DNA from: DASWTL01 sp966250385
GTDB taxonomy: Bacteria > Bacteroidota > Bacteroidia > Sphingobacteriales > Sphingobacteriaceae
Length of the DNA: 57,328 nucleotides
Reading direction: 5' to 3'
Assembly (NCBI GenBank): GCA_966250385.1
Contig: CBINHC010000016.1
Location: forward strand, 1 to 57,328
Positions 7,283-15,944 of the stretch are shown here, one piece after another (the first letter of the stretch is position 1; every line of letters begins with the position of its first letter). Under the pieces are notes generated by a model that worked only from the letters and a program-made list of their open reading frames with translations, was not told the origin of the DNA and did not search any database. Both the position numbers and the translations under genes were made by a program.

Positions 7283-8404
7283 CTACAATTTCGCCGGCAT
7301 GGCTTCCTGACCAGCTTTCATGAATTCTTTCGGCGTCATTCCGGTCGCCTTTTTGAACGTAGTATAAAACGTTGTTTTGGAGTTAAAGCCTGATCTCGTT
7401 GCGACACCCAGCATATCGAATCGGAGGATCTCGTCGGAGAGCAACAGCGATTTGGCTTCTTCTGTCCGTAACTCGTTGATGAACTGGTAGAAGTTTTTTC
7501 CGAAGCCCTTGTTCAGAACATAGGAAAGTTCATGCGGGCCTATCCCCGTTTTGTCGGACAGGACGGAAAGCGTCAAACCCGGGTCGAGATGCAGCTTCCC
7601 CGTGGAAACCCTATCGAGTATCACTTCTTTCAGTGCATCGACCTGCTCCCCGGTCAGCGGTTCATGCGAGACCTTTCCCGTCGGCGGTTCATCGGGTTGG
7701 GCGCTCACATAGGCTTCCGTTGCGTAGATCGATTTTTGGGTTATGGTGAGGTAGGCCAATCCGATCACTCCGAAAAAATAAAGGACTGGGGAAAGGTAAG
7801 CGGCCGTTGAATCCAGGAAGACCAGCGCCCGAATAAGGATCAGAGCCAGCACGGAGATCAGCAGGTATCTTACCCAGGAAAGGTCAATCGCTTCGGTGAA
7901 GGACGAAACCATTTTAATATTTGAGTTATGCCGTCGGTAAAGAAGCAGGCTGATGATCCAATAGAAGGCGGCCTGCCCAAAGAGAAAATACCTGATCAGG
8001 AACCCCAGCCAGGCCGGCAACTCAGGGAGGGGATTTTCACTTACTAGACCGGGCAGCAGAAAAAACAGCGAGAACACCAGAAAGAGCACGAACGGGGCGA
8101 AATGCAAATAAGCTTTTTTCGGCACCCGGGGAGCTACATAATGGCTGATCGCCATATAGAAGCAGGGAAGCATAGCCCAGCGCGGCAATTCAAGCAGGTG
8201 GATCACCAGAGCGCCCCCGACTCTGAATTTCTCAAAGAAAAGCTCGGCAAAAGTGCAGGCCAGGATCCAGAAGAATGCGCCGAGCCACCGGTTCCCCTTA
8301 TCACTGACACGGTTAAGGACAAACAGAAATCCGAGCAACAGCAGGGCCCCTGCCGCAAAAGCATAAAAAGCAATAATTAAACCGGGCAGTGTATTTTCAG
8401 GCAT
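7283..8404 (-). CDS. Membrane-anchored AraC-family transcriptional regulator
   Basis: 373 residues. The N-terminal about 230 residues contain roughly seven hydrophobic helices (for example 9-30, 38-55, 100-118, 136-158, 177-195, 205-222). After a Pro-rich linker, residues about 250-368 form an AraC-type DNA-binding domain with two helix-turn-helix units; the second has the typical GFNSKTTFYTTFKKATGMTP signature. This architecture is common in Bacteroidota, where the membrane part is thought to sense an envelope or small-molecule signal. It lies upstream of, and in line with, the decaying two-gene cassette at 5679-7156, with a 126-bp gap, so it may once have controlled it. The ligand cannot be inferred. 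Confidence 0.88.
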   Translation of the reverse strand: MPENTLPGLIIAFYAFAAGALLLLGFLFVLNRVSDKGNRWLGAFFWILACTFAELFFEKFRVGGALVIHLLELPRWAMLPCFYMAISHYVAPRVPKKAYLHFAPFVLFLVFSLFFLLPGLVSENPLPELPAWLGFLIRYFLFGQAAFYWIISLLLYRRHNSNIKMVSSFTEAIDLSWVRYLLISVLALILIRALVFLDSTAAYLSPVLYFFGVIGLAYLTITQKSIYATEAYVSAQPDEPPTGKVSHEPLTGEQVDALKEVILDRVSTGKLHLDPGLTLSVLSDKTGIGPHELSYVLNKGFGKNFYQFINELRTEEAKSLLLSDEILRFDMLGVATRSGFNSKTTFYTTFKKATGMTPKEFMKAGQEAMPAKL

Positions 8405-8532
8405 TCGGGTTGGTAATATTGATATTCCGCGTCAAAGTACAGGCCCATCCCTGATTTCGAGTTCGGCTTAATCCAAACGGACCAGTCATCCGGAAATCAG
8501 GTATCCCGTTCCTGTCCGGCACCACGGCTGCA

Positions 8533-9855
8533 CTATCCGATACGGGCGGATTCAGCCGCAGGCAGAATAAGCCTGAAGACGGAGCCTCCGCCGGGTCCGG
8601 GTTCATATATGATCTGCCCGTTCTGGGCGCGGGTAAATTCTTTGCAAAGGTACAGGCCCAGGCCGACACCCTTTTCGTTGTCGGTCCCGTACGTGGACCG
8701 GCTTTCGAGCTGAAACAGTCTCATTGCGCGTTCCGGAGATATGCCGACCCCGGTATCCCGCACGGTAATATGACAGAATTGACCGTCGATGGAAGCAACC
8801 AGGGAGACGATTCCGGCGGAGGGGGTGAATTTGATCGCGTTACTGAGGAGATTCCGAACGACAATCTGAAGCATATCGGCATCAGCTTTCAGGTGAATGT
8901 CGGGTGACACCGAACACTCCAGGGAAACATTTTTGGCGATGGCCAGATCGCTAAAGAATTTCATGGTCGGTTCAAGCACTTCCAGGAGGTTCTGGTTGGT
9001 GATCACCGCTTTCTTTCCCTGCATCTGCCGTCCGGACCAGGTCAGGATGTTGGTAAGCAGGTGCTGCGTCTGGATGGTCTGACCCAGCAGTTCTCGCTCA
9101 AACTTAATTTTCTCGCCTGCATCCAGGTCCAGTTCGTGCACCAGTTCCAGGTAGCTTTTGATATTCGCGATCGGGGTCCTCAGGTCGTGAGAGACCAGCG
9201 AGAACAGTTTGATCTTCTCCTTATTCAGTGCATCGAGGGCGGCAGCCTTTTCATCGGCAGATGCCTTCTCCCTCGCATAGGACTCTTTCAGGTAATAAAT
9301 AACGACCAGCGTAAGCAGGACTATCACAATGTAGGTCGATCCCAGGTCGATGAACTTAACCCCCTCGGATTTATAGTGAACGACCGTCTGGGGCAGGTTG
9401 TACTCCACAAGGAGCAAGCCGACTACCAGCAGCAGGTTGAATCCGGTATAGACCGCGTAGTGCTTCCTGGGTGAAATAACGGACATGCACAGCGAGATAA
9501 TCGCAAAGAGCATCAGGGTCGGTCCGGTAGCTCCCGAATTGTAAAAATAGTTTACGGCCAGACCCGCATTTGTAAATAATGCTGCCAGGGGAATACAAAC
9601 ATTCAGCTTTCGCTTCTTGCGGGACAGGTAATAAAGGGCAATGATCCCCACAAAAAGCAAGACTGAGATGACCCCCGAAACGTACAATCGCGTGATGTAG
9701 TTAAAAACGATATTGTATCCTACGAAGACGAGCGCCAGAACGCAGAGGCCGTTGAACATCCGGTGTTCAAACAGGAAGTCCCCCTGTCTTCCCATCAGGA
9801 AATTCCAGAAGTTATCGGACCTGAGTCTACGGACTTTCTTGGGCGGTATCGGCAT
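8533..9855 (-). CDS. Membrane sensor histidine kinase
   Basis: 440 residues. About six membrane helices between residues 33 and 190 with short loops form the sensor. A short coiled coil (193-215) leads to a HisKA domain with the phospho-acceptor His223 in LVSHDLRTP, then a HATPase_c domain with the N-box (NLLSNAIKF, 335-343), G1 (DTGVGI, 367-372) and G2 (GVGLGL, 396-401). All catalytic motifs are intact. There is no extracytoplasmic domain, so the signal is probably sensed in or at the membrane. It is in line with the AraC regulator 128 bp downstream. No response regulator directly follows; the nearest are at 10791 and 14215. The start is the first ATG of the frame. Confidence 0.9.
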   Translation of the reverse strand: MPIPPKKVRRLRSDNFWNFLMGRQGDFLFEHRMFNGLCVLALVFVGYNIVFNYITRLYVSGVISVLLFVGIIALYYLSRKKRKLNVCIPLAALFTNAGLAVNYFYNSGATGPTLMLFAIISLCMSVISPRKHYAVYTGFNLLLVVGLLLVEYNLPQTVVHYKSEGVKFIDLGSTYIVIVLLTLVVIYYLKESYAREKASADEKAAALDALNKEKIKLFSLVSHDLRTPIANIKSYLELVHELDLDAGEKIKFERELLGQTIQTQHLLTNILTWSGRQMQGKKAVITNQNLLEVLEPTMKFFSDLAIAKNVSLECSVSPDIHLKADADMLQIVVRNLLSNAIKFTPSAGIVSLVASIDGQFCHITVRDTGVGISPERAMRLFQLESRSTYGTDNEKGVGLGLYLCKEFTRAQNGQIIYEPGPGGGSVFRLILPAAESARIG

Positions 9856-10094
9856 TTATCGGGGACGGGATTTTGAGTGCTGAAAATTAGGGATATTCAT
9901 TAGATTCTGGAAAATAAAAATGGAATCAGAAGCTGGCTCACGGACAGTGCGTGCTGCCGGCACTGGGAGTGCGTATTTTCACCATCCGGCCGAATTGTCC
10001 GCACCTCTTCCCGTACTTATACGGGATTCGCACACGAAGTCAGCAGATTCGAGCTGAACGCTGTATATTTATGTGGGTGCATATCGAAATAGAA

Positions 10095-10727
10095 ATGGGA
10101 GAGCATAAAACTTCGAAGTCACCTCATGATTTTTGGGGGGAACTGGCTCCGTGTGAGAACGCGCTGCAGATATATCAGACAGATAGAACGTTTATATCCA
10201 CCCTTGCTGCCTTTGTACAGGACGGCATCAACAGCGGCGATTATACCCTGGTGATCGCTACCCGCCAGCATATTTCGGCAATTGGGAAGACCCTCGGCGA
10301 AAAAGTCATAGAACAAGCCATCAAAGCCGGCTCGTACCGTCCGCTGGACGCAAAAATCGCCTTATCAAACTTCCTGCAGGCAAGCTGGCCCGATGCCGAA
10401 AAGTTTCATTCCTACATTTCCGGTTTTTTCGTTGAGGCGAAGAAACAGAACCGGAAGGTCCGGGCATTCGGCGAGATGGTCGCCCTGCTATGGGCCCAGG
10501 GGAACAGTGGTGCCACCGTTCAGCTTGAACACCTCTGGAACGAGTTCTGCTCGAACATGGCCCCTGCATTGTTCTGCGTATATCCTACGAGCGGACTCAC
10601 CGATTCTGCTCAATCCTCGCTGGAGCAGATTTGCAGGGCACATGCCAGGATCGTTGCCGGTGAACCGATCGGCGGGCGAATGCTGAGCTACAAGCCTTCT
10701 GCTATTCCTGAGGCTGACAGCAGATGA
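10095..10727 (+). CDS. MEDS-domain sensory protein
   Basis: About 210 residues from the ATG at 10095 (MGEHKTSKSPHDFWGE); an ATG at 10071 is an alternative and the frame is open further up. The body matches the MEDS domain (sensor domain named after methanogen and methylotroph DcmR proteins): HALQIY-like entry (ENALQIYQTD), VQDGINSGDYTLVIAT, then FVEAKKQNRKVRAFGEMVALLW and the final helix. These domains resemble a degenerate KaiC/RecA fold; their ligand is unsettled. Here the domain stands alone without a PAS, kinase or DNA-binding part, so a partner is needed. It sits between a histidine kinase and a LuxR-type response regulator, with which it is convergent. A role as an accessory sensor for these is an inference. 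Confidence 0.8.
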   Translation: MGEHKTSKSPHDFWGELAPCENALQIYQTDRTFISTLAAFVQDGINSGDYTLVIATRQHISAIGKTLGEKVIEQAIKAGSYRPLDAKIALSNFLQASWPDAEKFHSYISGFFVEAKKQNRKVRAFGEMVALLWAQGNSGATVQLEHLWNEFCSNMAPALFCVYPTSGLTDSAQSSLEQICRAHARIVAGEPIGGRMLSYKPSAIPEADSR

Positions 10728-10790
10728 TGCTCCTGATTTACCGCGTTCCCGTATAAAGTCACACTAACCCTCATGGAGAGACGCTTCGGT

Positions 10791-11420
10791 CTACAGCAGG
10801 TTCATCCGAATCGCGTAATTTGTCAGTTCAGCATTGGTGCGCATTTCCATCTTTTCCAGGATGCGGGTACGATAAGTGCTGATGGTCGAGATGCTAAGCG
10901 ACAGCAGAGCGGAGATCTCTGCGTACGTCTTGCCGCTGGCTATTAAGATCAGGATCTGGTATTCCCGGTCTGTCAGCCGCTCATGGGGCTCCTTTTCGGA
11001 GGTTGTCAGGTAAGTCGCCAGAAACTGGGCTACGGTACCGGAGATATACTTTTCGCCGGACAGAACCTGCCGGACCGCGTGGATAATCTGAGCATCATCC
11101 GCTTCCTTCGTCAGGTATCCCGAGGCTCCTGAGCGGAAACACCGCACGGCCATTCGTTCTTCATTATGATAGCTAAATATCAGGACGGGGGTTTTGAGAT
11201 TTTCGGTAGCGATCTGCTTCAGGACATCAAAGCCGTTCCGGCCCTGCATCTCCACATCCAGGATCAAAATATGCCAGCGGTCACTTTGCAGCAGATGGAT
11301 GGTCTGCTGGGCGCTTTCAGCTTCTGCGAAATGAAACTGAGGGAACTCCCGTTGCAGGATACTCCTAAGGCCCTTCCGGGTTGCACCATGGTCATCAGCT
11401 ATGAGAACTCTCTTTGACAT
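10791..11420 (-). CDS. NarL/FixJ-type response regulator (REC plus LuxR-type HTH)
   Basis: 209 residues. Receiver domain 1-120 with the acidic pair Asp9/Asp10, phospho-acceptor Asp55 (LILDVEMQG), the Ser/Thr switch position in FSYHNE and Lys105 (SGYLTKEA). A LuxR-type helix-turn-helix at about 146-208 includes LTDREYQILILIASGKTYAE and ISTYRTRILEKM. It is expected to bind DNA as a dimer after phosphorylation. It lies 240 bp downstream of the stop codon of the large MASE1 kinase on the same strand, so that kinase or the one at 8533 is a plausible partner; which one cannot be told from sequence. Confidence 0.92.
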   Translation of the reverse strand: MSKRVLIADDHGATRKGLRSILQREFPQFHFAEAESAQQTIHLLQSDRWHILILDVEMQGRNGFDVLKQIATENLKTPVLIFSYHNEERMAVRCFRSGASGYLTKEADDAQIIHAVRQVLSGEKYISGTVAQFLATYLTTSEKEPHERLTDREYQILILIASGKTYAEISALLSLSISTISTYRTRILEKMEMRTNAELTNYAIRMNLL

Positions 11421-11661
11421 TACTGTAATGTAGGATGTGTCCTTTGTACTTGCCCGCTTTCATGTCAGTCCGGACCGATTTACCGGGCAGAGCACCTGCA
11501 CATTGGACAGGAGGGCCTACCGGAAGAGATCAGTGATCCTAGGTGTAATGATTAACGAAATCAAGGCCGCTAAATTAAATATTGGACGGCTAAACATAGC
11601 GCATGTTTTCGCGATAATTGTGTAGCGGTTTAAACTACAAACCTGTCGTAAAAAGACCCAG

Positions 11662-14061
11662 TCACTCACGTGCGGAAGCAGCTTCCTCAGCAGTCAGTTT
11701 TGTCCCCGGCCTGCGGGGAAAAGTGACGTAGAACCGACTTCCTACCCCCTCCTCACTTTCCACCCACAGTCTGCCTCCGTGCTGGTCGACGAATTCTTTG
11801 CACATCGGCAGCCCGAAGCCCATTCCCCGCTCTTCCTGTGTGCCCGGAGTTGAGACCCGGCTGAAAGGGCAAAAAATAATATCCCGCATATTTTCCGGGA
11901 TGCCCCGCCCCGTGTCCTCGACGCAGATCAATACGTCGTTCTCTCGGCCCTTTGCGGAGACCCGGATCTCCCCGCCGGAAAAAGTGAACTTGATCGCATT
12001 CGAGATCAGGTTCCGGACTACCGTTCGTACCATATTGTAGTTGGCAAAAATCTCCGCGTTGCCCTCCGCCTGGTACTGCAGCCCGATCTTCTTGTCCGCC
12101 GCCTGAAACTTAAACACCGTTAGTTCCCGCTCGAACAATGCGGCCAGGCTGATGTCTTCCTGTCTGAAAAAAGGTTCCCGGCTCTGGATCTTGGCCCATT
12201 CCACGAGGTCCGAGAGCAGGTTGTATGTCTGTTCCGACTGGTCGATCAACGTATCGAGCATTTCGGCGGCCTGCTCGGACTGCCCTTCCTTCATCCGGCT
12301 GCGGACAATCTTCGAAAGCATCCGCATAGAGCCTACCGGATTCCGGAGATCATGCCCGATGATCGAGATAAAAGTGTCCTTCAGCTCATTCAGGCGGGCA
12401 AGGTTCTCATTGTCTTTATTGATCCTCTCGGCCTGTTCCTTCAGCAGGGTAATATCCTGCACGTGGCCGATAAAGAACTTTGTCCCATCTTCATGGTTTT
12501 TGACCAGGGAGATCGCTACCAGGCAGTGAATCACCCGGCCGTTTCTGTGAATGTATCGCTTCTCAAAACAGGCACGCTCCTCGCCTAATTTCAAAGCCCT
12601 GGACATATATGACGCGCTGATCTCGCGGTCTTCAGGGTGGCTGATCAACCGGTTGTTCGTCCGTTCCAGTTCTTCCTTGGCATAGCCGGTAATCAGACAA
12701 AGCTGATCGTTCACCATCGTGAAATTGCCTTGAAGATCGACAATGGCGACCCCGATATTCGACCCGTGGAATGCTGAACTAAACTCCCTTTCACGGCGCC
12801 TCAGCAGATTCTGGGCCTCGACACGCTCGGTGATATCTTCCAGCAGTACGCCGATATGGTCCGGCTCGGGACTGTAGGCGATCACCTTGATGTGTTTTTT
12901 GAAAACCGGCGAAAAGTATTCACGCTGGAACGGGACACCGGTACTTGCCACAGTCCAGAACTTTGCCAGCACTTCGTCTCCGGCGCTCGGCACGAGCTCA
13001 GATAGATTACGACCGACGGCATCCGCTTTCTTGTGTCCGATCAGATCGGCGAAAAGATCATTGATCAGAATGATCGTAAAATCGACAGGTACTCCGTCCT
13101 CATTCGTCCTCACTTTCCCGAAAACAAAGGCCTGGGACATATTTTGAAAAAGCATCCGGAACTTGTGCTCACTGGATTCAAGGCTGTCGCGCATCCGTCG
13201 CTCACCCTGGCTGAAAGAAACCACCAGGATGACCGTAACGCTTAGGCACAGCAGGAAGAAATGCACCTGGTCCCGGTACGGGAAAAGAGGACTGATCGAT
13301 AATACCGAGTCATGAAGAGGTATAAAGAAGGTAACCAGGGATGCAGACAACAGCGCACTTCCGACCACCAGGAAGTTGAACCGGAGACCCAACAGGATAA
13401 AAAAGGGAAAAAGCATACTGACAGTAAGTACTTTATAGCCCTTTGGGATAATGCTCCCCGCAGCAAAGAAGAGGATAGCGGTTAACAGGCAGGCGACTGC
13501 TGACCATAGCAAAGCGGTCCGCCAGGTTTCCCAGCGCCTCCGCGGTGAGGACCACCAGTGATATACCAGCAAAATGAACGGTGTCATGAGCATTTGACCG
13601 TTGCTGTTACCCAGCCAGGATTTGAACAGCCATGCATAGTCAAGGCCCCCGGACGGACCTGCGGTCAGTAAGTGCGCAGTCAGGACGGCAGCGGGCTGAA
13701 ACAGGAGCACGATCAGAACCAGCAGGATCAGCGTATCCCGGTGCCCGGTCAGGGCAGAATTGCATCTCAGCCGTTTAAATATGAGTGCCTCTCCCAGCGA
13801 AGTGAGCGTATACACCTCAGCGGTCACCAGCGCATGCGGGAACGAGCTTCGCGTCAAAAGCGAAATGCCCAGCTGGGCAATAAAGACACCGGGGGCCGCC
13901 AGCGGTCCGTACAGAATCATGAATGCCAATGCCACTCCATGCGAGAGATAGGCAGTATGGACGCTGGCTTCCTGATTGAGTAAGAAAGGAATCCCGCCAA
14001 CCCCTACATACAGGATAAAGAACATCAGGCCGGGAAGCACCGGGCGTCGAGATTGAAGCAT
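11662..14061 (-). CDS. MASE1-PAS-PAS hybrid-less sensor histidine kinase
   Basis: 799 residues. Residues 1-285 form a MASE1-type membrane sensor with about eight helices (typical LSHGVALAFMILYGPLAAPG and WLGNSNGQMLMTPFILL segments). PAS1 spans about 298-415 and PAS2 about 426-540 (HGSNIGVAIVDLQGNFTMVN to VQDIT). A coiled coil leads to HisKA with His570 in ISIIGHDLRNPVGSMR and HATPase_c with NLISNAIKF (684-692), DTGRGIP (716-722) and GMGFGLPMC. There is no attached receiver. The kinase has response regulator genes on both sides, in line: a CheY-like one upstream (14215) and a NarL-like one downstream (10791). A TTAACTT/AAGTTAA inverted repeat lies just before the start. Confidence 0.92.
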   Translation of the reverse strand: MLQSRRPVLPGLMFFILYVGVGGIPFLLNQEASVHTAYLSHGVALAFMILYGPLAAPGVFIAQLGISLLTRSSFPHALVTAEVYTLTSLGEALIFKRLRCNSALTGHRDTLILLVLIVLLFQPAAVLTAHLLTAGPSGGLDYAWLFKSWLGNSNGQMLMTPFILLVYHWWSSPRRRWETWRTALLWSAVACLLTAILFFAAGSIIPKGYKVLTVSMLFPFFILLGLRFNFLVVGSALLSASLVTFFIPLHDSVLSISPLFPYRDQVHFFLLCLSVTVILVVSFSQGERRMRDSLESSEHKFRMLFQNMSQAFVFGKVRTNEDGVPVDFTIILINDLFADLIGHKKADAVGRNLSELVPSAGDEVLAKFWTVASTGVPFQREYFSPVFKKHIKVIAYSPEPDHIGVLLEDITERVEAQNLLRRREREFSSAFHGSNIGVAIVDLQGNFTMVNDQLCLITGYAKEELERTNNRLISHPEDREISASYMSRALKLGEERACFEKRYIHRNGRVIHCLVAISLVKNHEDGTKFFIGHVQDITLLKEQAERINKDNENLARLNELKDTFISIIGHDLRNPVGSMRMLSKIVRSRMKEGQSEQAAEMLDTLIDQSEQTYNLLSDLVEWAKIQSREPFFRQEDISLAALFERELTVFKFQAADKKIGLQYQAEGNAEIFANYNMVRTVVRNLISNAIKFTFSGGEIRVSAKGRENDVLICVEDTGRGIPENMRDIIFCPFSRVSTPGTQEERGMGFGLPMCKEFVDQHGGRLWVESEEGVGSRFYVTFPRRPGTKLTAEEAASARE

Positions 14062-14082
14062 TACAGAACCTCCGAATAAATA

Positions 14083-14102
14083 TTAACTTAACGTAAAGTT
14101 AA
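14083..14102. promoter_or_regulatory. Inverted repeat upstream of the MASE1 kinase
   Basis: TTAACTT and AAGTTAA arms (7 bp each) around AACGTA, about 22-41 bases before the kinase start codon. The 13-mer TTAACTTAACGTA recurs at 17082-17094, about 30 bases before the dienelactone hydrolase gene, without the second arm. This could be an operator; no regulator is identified. Confidence 0.35.
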
Positions 14103-14214
14103 CAGGTAATTATACATTCCGGCAGATTCGTACCGATTATTCAAAAGTCACAGACTTCCGCCGCCAGCGGGCCGATGACCTGCATGCTTACACCGTTCCG
14201 CAGCGGCAGGCCGC

Positions 14215-14631
14215 TCAGGCCAGATTCTGCAGACGGCCGGCAGGATATTTCTCGTCGATGAAAGCCTTCACCTCCTTCAGCGACGATTTATCTATTGGTT
14301 TCACGACGTACCGGATGACGTTTGGATACCAGCCGGCCCGTTCCCGGTCCGAAGGCTGCACAGAAGAAGATATTATGACCACATGGTAGTTGCGGGCAGG
14401 AAGCCTCTTTAATTCTTCAAGGAAGGTCCATCCGCTCATCACAGGCATGTTGATGTCCAGGAATATCAGGTAATCATCGCCAGCTTCCTGGTTATTATGA
14501 AGGAAATCAAGCGCTTCCAGGGCATTCAGGTATATTCTGGGTTCCGTCGTTATTTCAGCGTATTTAAGAAATTTTTCATGAATCTTGCAGGTCAGCTGGT
14601 CATCATCAATAATAATCGTTACTAAGCTCAT
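14215..14631 (-). CDS. Single-domain CheY-like response regulator
   Basis: 138 residues from the ATG at 14631 (MSLVTIIIDDDQLT). The frame is open 33 codons further up, but that part is not receiver-like. The receiver has Asp9-Asp11, phospho-acceptor Asp59 (LIFLDINMPVMSG), Ser88-Ser90 at the switch position and Lys111 (VVKPID). It has no output domain, so it likely relays phosphate or controls a partner by binding. It is encoded 153 bp upstream of the large MASE1 kinase on the same strand, a likely partner. CheY-like receivers of this size are commonly found next to multi-PAS kinases in this phylum. Confidence 0.9.
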   Translation of the reverse strand: MSLVTIIIDDDQLTCKIHEKFLKYAEITTEPRIYLNALEALDFLHNNQEAGDDYLIFLDINMPVMSGWTFLEELKRLPARNYHVVIISSSVQPSDRERAGWYPNVIRYVVKPIDKSSLKEVKAFIDEKYPAGRLQNLA

Positions 14632-14733
14632 ATATTTTCGATTTAGTGCCTCCCGCAGGGTTGGTGACCCCGGATGCCGACTCCCGGAAACACTAATTTT
14701 ATATCTTTGACGTCCCGCCTCCGGGGACATCTG

Positions 14734-15141
14734 CTACCTTTTCTGCCGTTTGATAACCCGGGCCACAGCAGGGTTAGTGGTACAGTTAAACCTCACTTTT
14801 ACACCAAAGTCCGTTTTTGCCGGAACCGCTTCTATCGTAGCCAGAGAGTGGTACTCCAGGTAATTAATCTCTGATTCCGCCAAGTGCGAAACCATAAAGA
14901 GATTGGGAAAGTGGACTTTCTCAAAAAACCGGACCGCCACCTGCCGGGGTACCGGGAACAAAACGGGGACCCCCGGAATTATGAAGACGATTTCGTTAAA
15001 AACGGTTGACAGGTCCTTCACCTCTTCCAGGCAATCGATCCATTCCAGCTTGAAAAGAACATAGCGGTTCCTGTTCAGACCCAGCATCTGGAATATGCCC
15101 GGTTTACTTAATCGGACCGGTCCTTTAATTGGCTGTCTCAT
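14734..15141 (-). CDS. Hypothetical protein, possibly a diverged LytTR-like DNA-binding protein
   Basis: 135 residues from the ATG at 15141 (MRQPIKGPVRLSKPG); the frame is open to 15318 but the extra N-terminus looks non-coding. Basic, no signal peptide. The order of features recalls a LytTR domain by eye: a strand leading to WIDCLEEVKD (compare I-L-Y-I-E-A), then FFEKVHFPNLFMVSHL (compare L-x-x-L-x-x-x-x-F-x-R-V-H-R-S-Y) and a basic end ARVIKRQKR. Identity is low and several hallmark residues are absent, so the assignment is weak. It is divergent from the fourth WGxPEDLN gene, whose upstream cassette contains 9-bp direct repeats with a 12-bp spacer, the geometry known for LytTR sites. That link is an inference. 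Confidence 0.45.
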   Translation of the reverse strand: MRQPIKGPVRLSKPGIFQMLGLNRNRYVLFKLEWIDCLEEVKDLSTVFNEIVFIIPGVPVLFPVPRQVAVRFFEKVHFPNLFMVSHLAESEINYLEYHSLATIEAVPAKTDFGVKVRFNCTTNPAVARVIKRQKR

Positions 15142-15313
15142 TGGTGTGTCTAAGGATTGGTAAAATAGCATTCCGCTTTCAAAACGCCTGCTGAAGGAAC
15201 ACGAATCTTTTGTAGTAGAAAAGACTACACAAACAATAGACAACAGCCGGGTGATAGGCGAAATGCCGTAACGTACCCTCCCGTAAGCGCCGAAACCTCC
15301 CTGCCACAGATTT

Positions 15314-15441
15314 TTCACCGATTATTTTCCCCCGTTCGCCGGCTTTATACCGCCTCCTGCCAATCACCAGTAGACCGGCAAGGGATCCTGAGATACCTTT
15401 GATTCAACAAACAGATATTCATACATAAAAGAACATACAGC
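15314..15441 (+). promoter_or_regulatory. Promoter cassette of repeat-protein copy 4
   Basis: TTCACCGAT at 15314-15322 and TTCGCCGGC at 15335-15343 (12-bp spacer), CTGCCAATCA at 15357-15366 (13 bp later) and TACCTTTG at 15394-15401 (27 bp later), then GATTCAACAA. Same parts and same distances as the cassettes 10 kb away. Confidence 0.78.
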
Positions 15442-15858
15442 ATGAAAACGATTGCCACCCTGACCGCCACATTCCTGATCATCCTTGCCTACACCGCAAT
15501 GGCCGATGATGCAACGATTGGTAAGCATTTGAATGAAGTTAGGAACATCGCAGCACCCGGCTTCACCTGGGGAAGTCCCGAGGAGGCCGACACTGAGACT
15601 GCCGGCTTACTCAAATATTCAGGCATTTCAGCTCCGGCGCTGGTTTGCGGCTCCCCTGAAGACCTGAACGAGGCTGCACTGGAAATGCTGAAGGTCAGGG
15701 TCGGAGTTTCTGTGGAGTATCCGGCATTAAACTGGGGTACACCGGAAGATCTGGACTTTAACGACGTGGAAAACCTGAAGACCGCTGCACACCTGATCAG
15801 ATATCCGGAACCGGTGATCGGCGATCCGCAGGAGATCGATGCTTCAGGTCTTAACTAA
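15442..15858 (+). CDS. Secreted WGxPEDLN-repeat protein, copy 4
   Basis: 138 residues, the most diverged paralogue and 10 kb from the other three. Signal peptide 1-21 (cleavage near AMA-DD as in copies 1 and 3). Units: TWGSPEEAD, VCGSPEDLN (Trp replaced by Cys, the only Cys in the mature family members) and NWGTPEDLD, then the degenerate VIGDPQEIDASGL. The C-terminal GDPxEID unit is as well conserved as the canonical ones, so it is probably functional. Own promoter cassette and terminator. The gene next to it, transcribed away, is the possible LytTR-like protein. Function unknown. Confidence 0.82.
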   Translation: MKTIATLTATFLIILAYTAMADDATIGKHLNEVRNIAAPGFTWGSPEEADTETAGLLKYSGISAPALVCGSPEDLNEAALEMLKVRVGVSVEYPALNWGTPEDLDFNDVENLKTAAHLIRYPEPVIGDPQEIDASGLN

Positions 15859-15887
15859 GAATAAACGTTTAGGTTAGTTGTCAGTTG

Positions 15888-15913
15888 AAGGGGTCCGCGA
15901 GGGACCCCTTTCT
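15888..15913 (+). terminator. Terminator after repeat-protein copy 4
   Basis: Stem AAGGGGTCC with GGACCCCTT around a short GCGAG loop, followed by TTTCTC. It starts 29 bases after the stop codon and may also serve the convergent minus-strand gene. Confidence 0.7.
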
Positions 15914-15944
15914 CGCTTCTGTACCGATACACCGTATGGGTGCG

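Noticed and set aside
14701..14709. TATCTTTGA on the plus strand as a promoter box
   Set aside because: No plus-strand gene follows; the neighbouring genes are on the minus strand.
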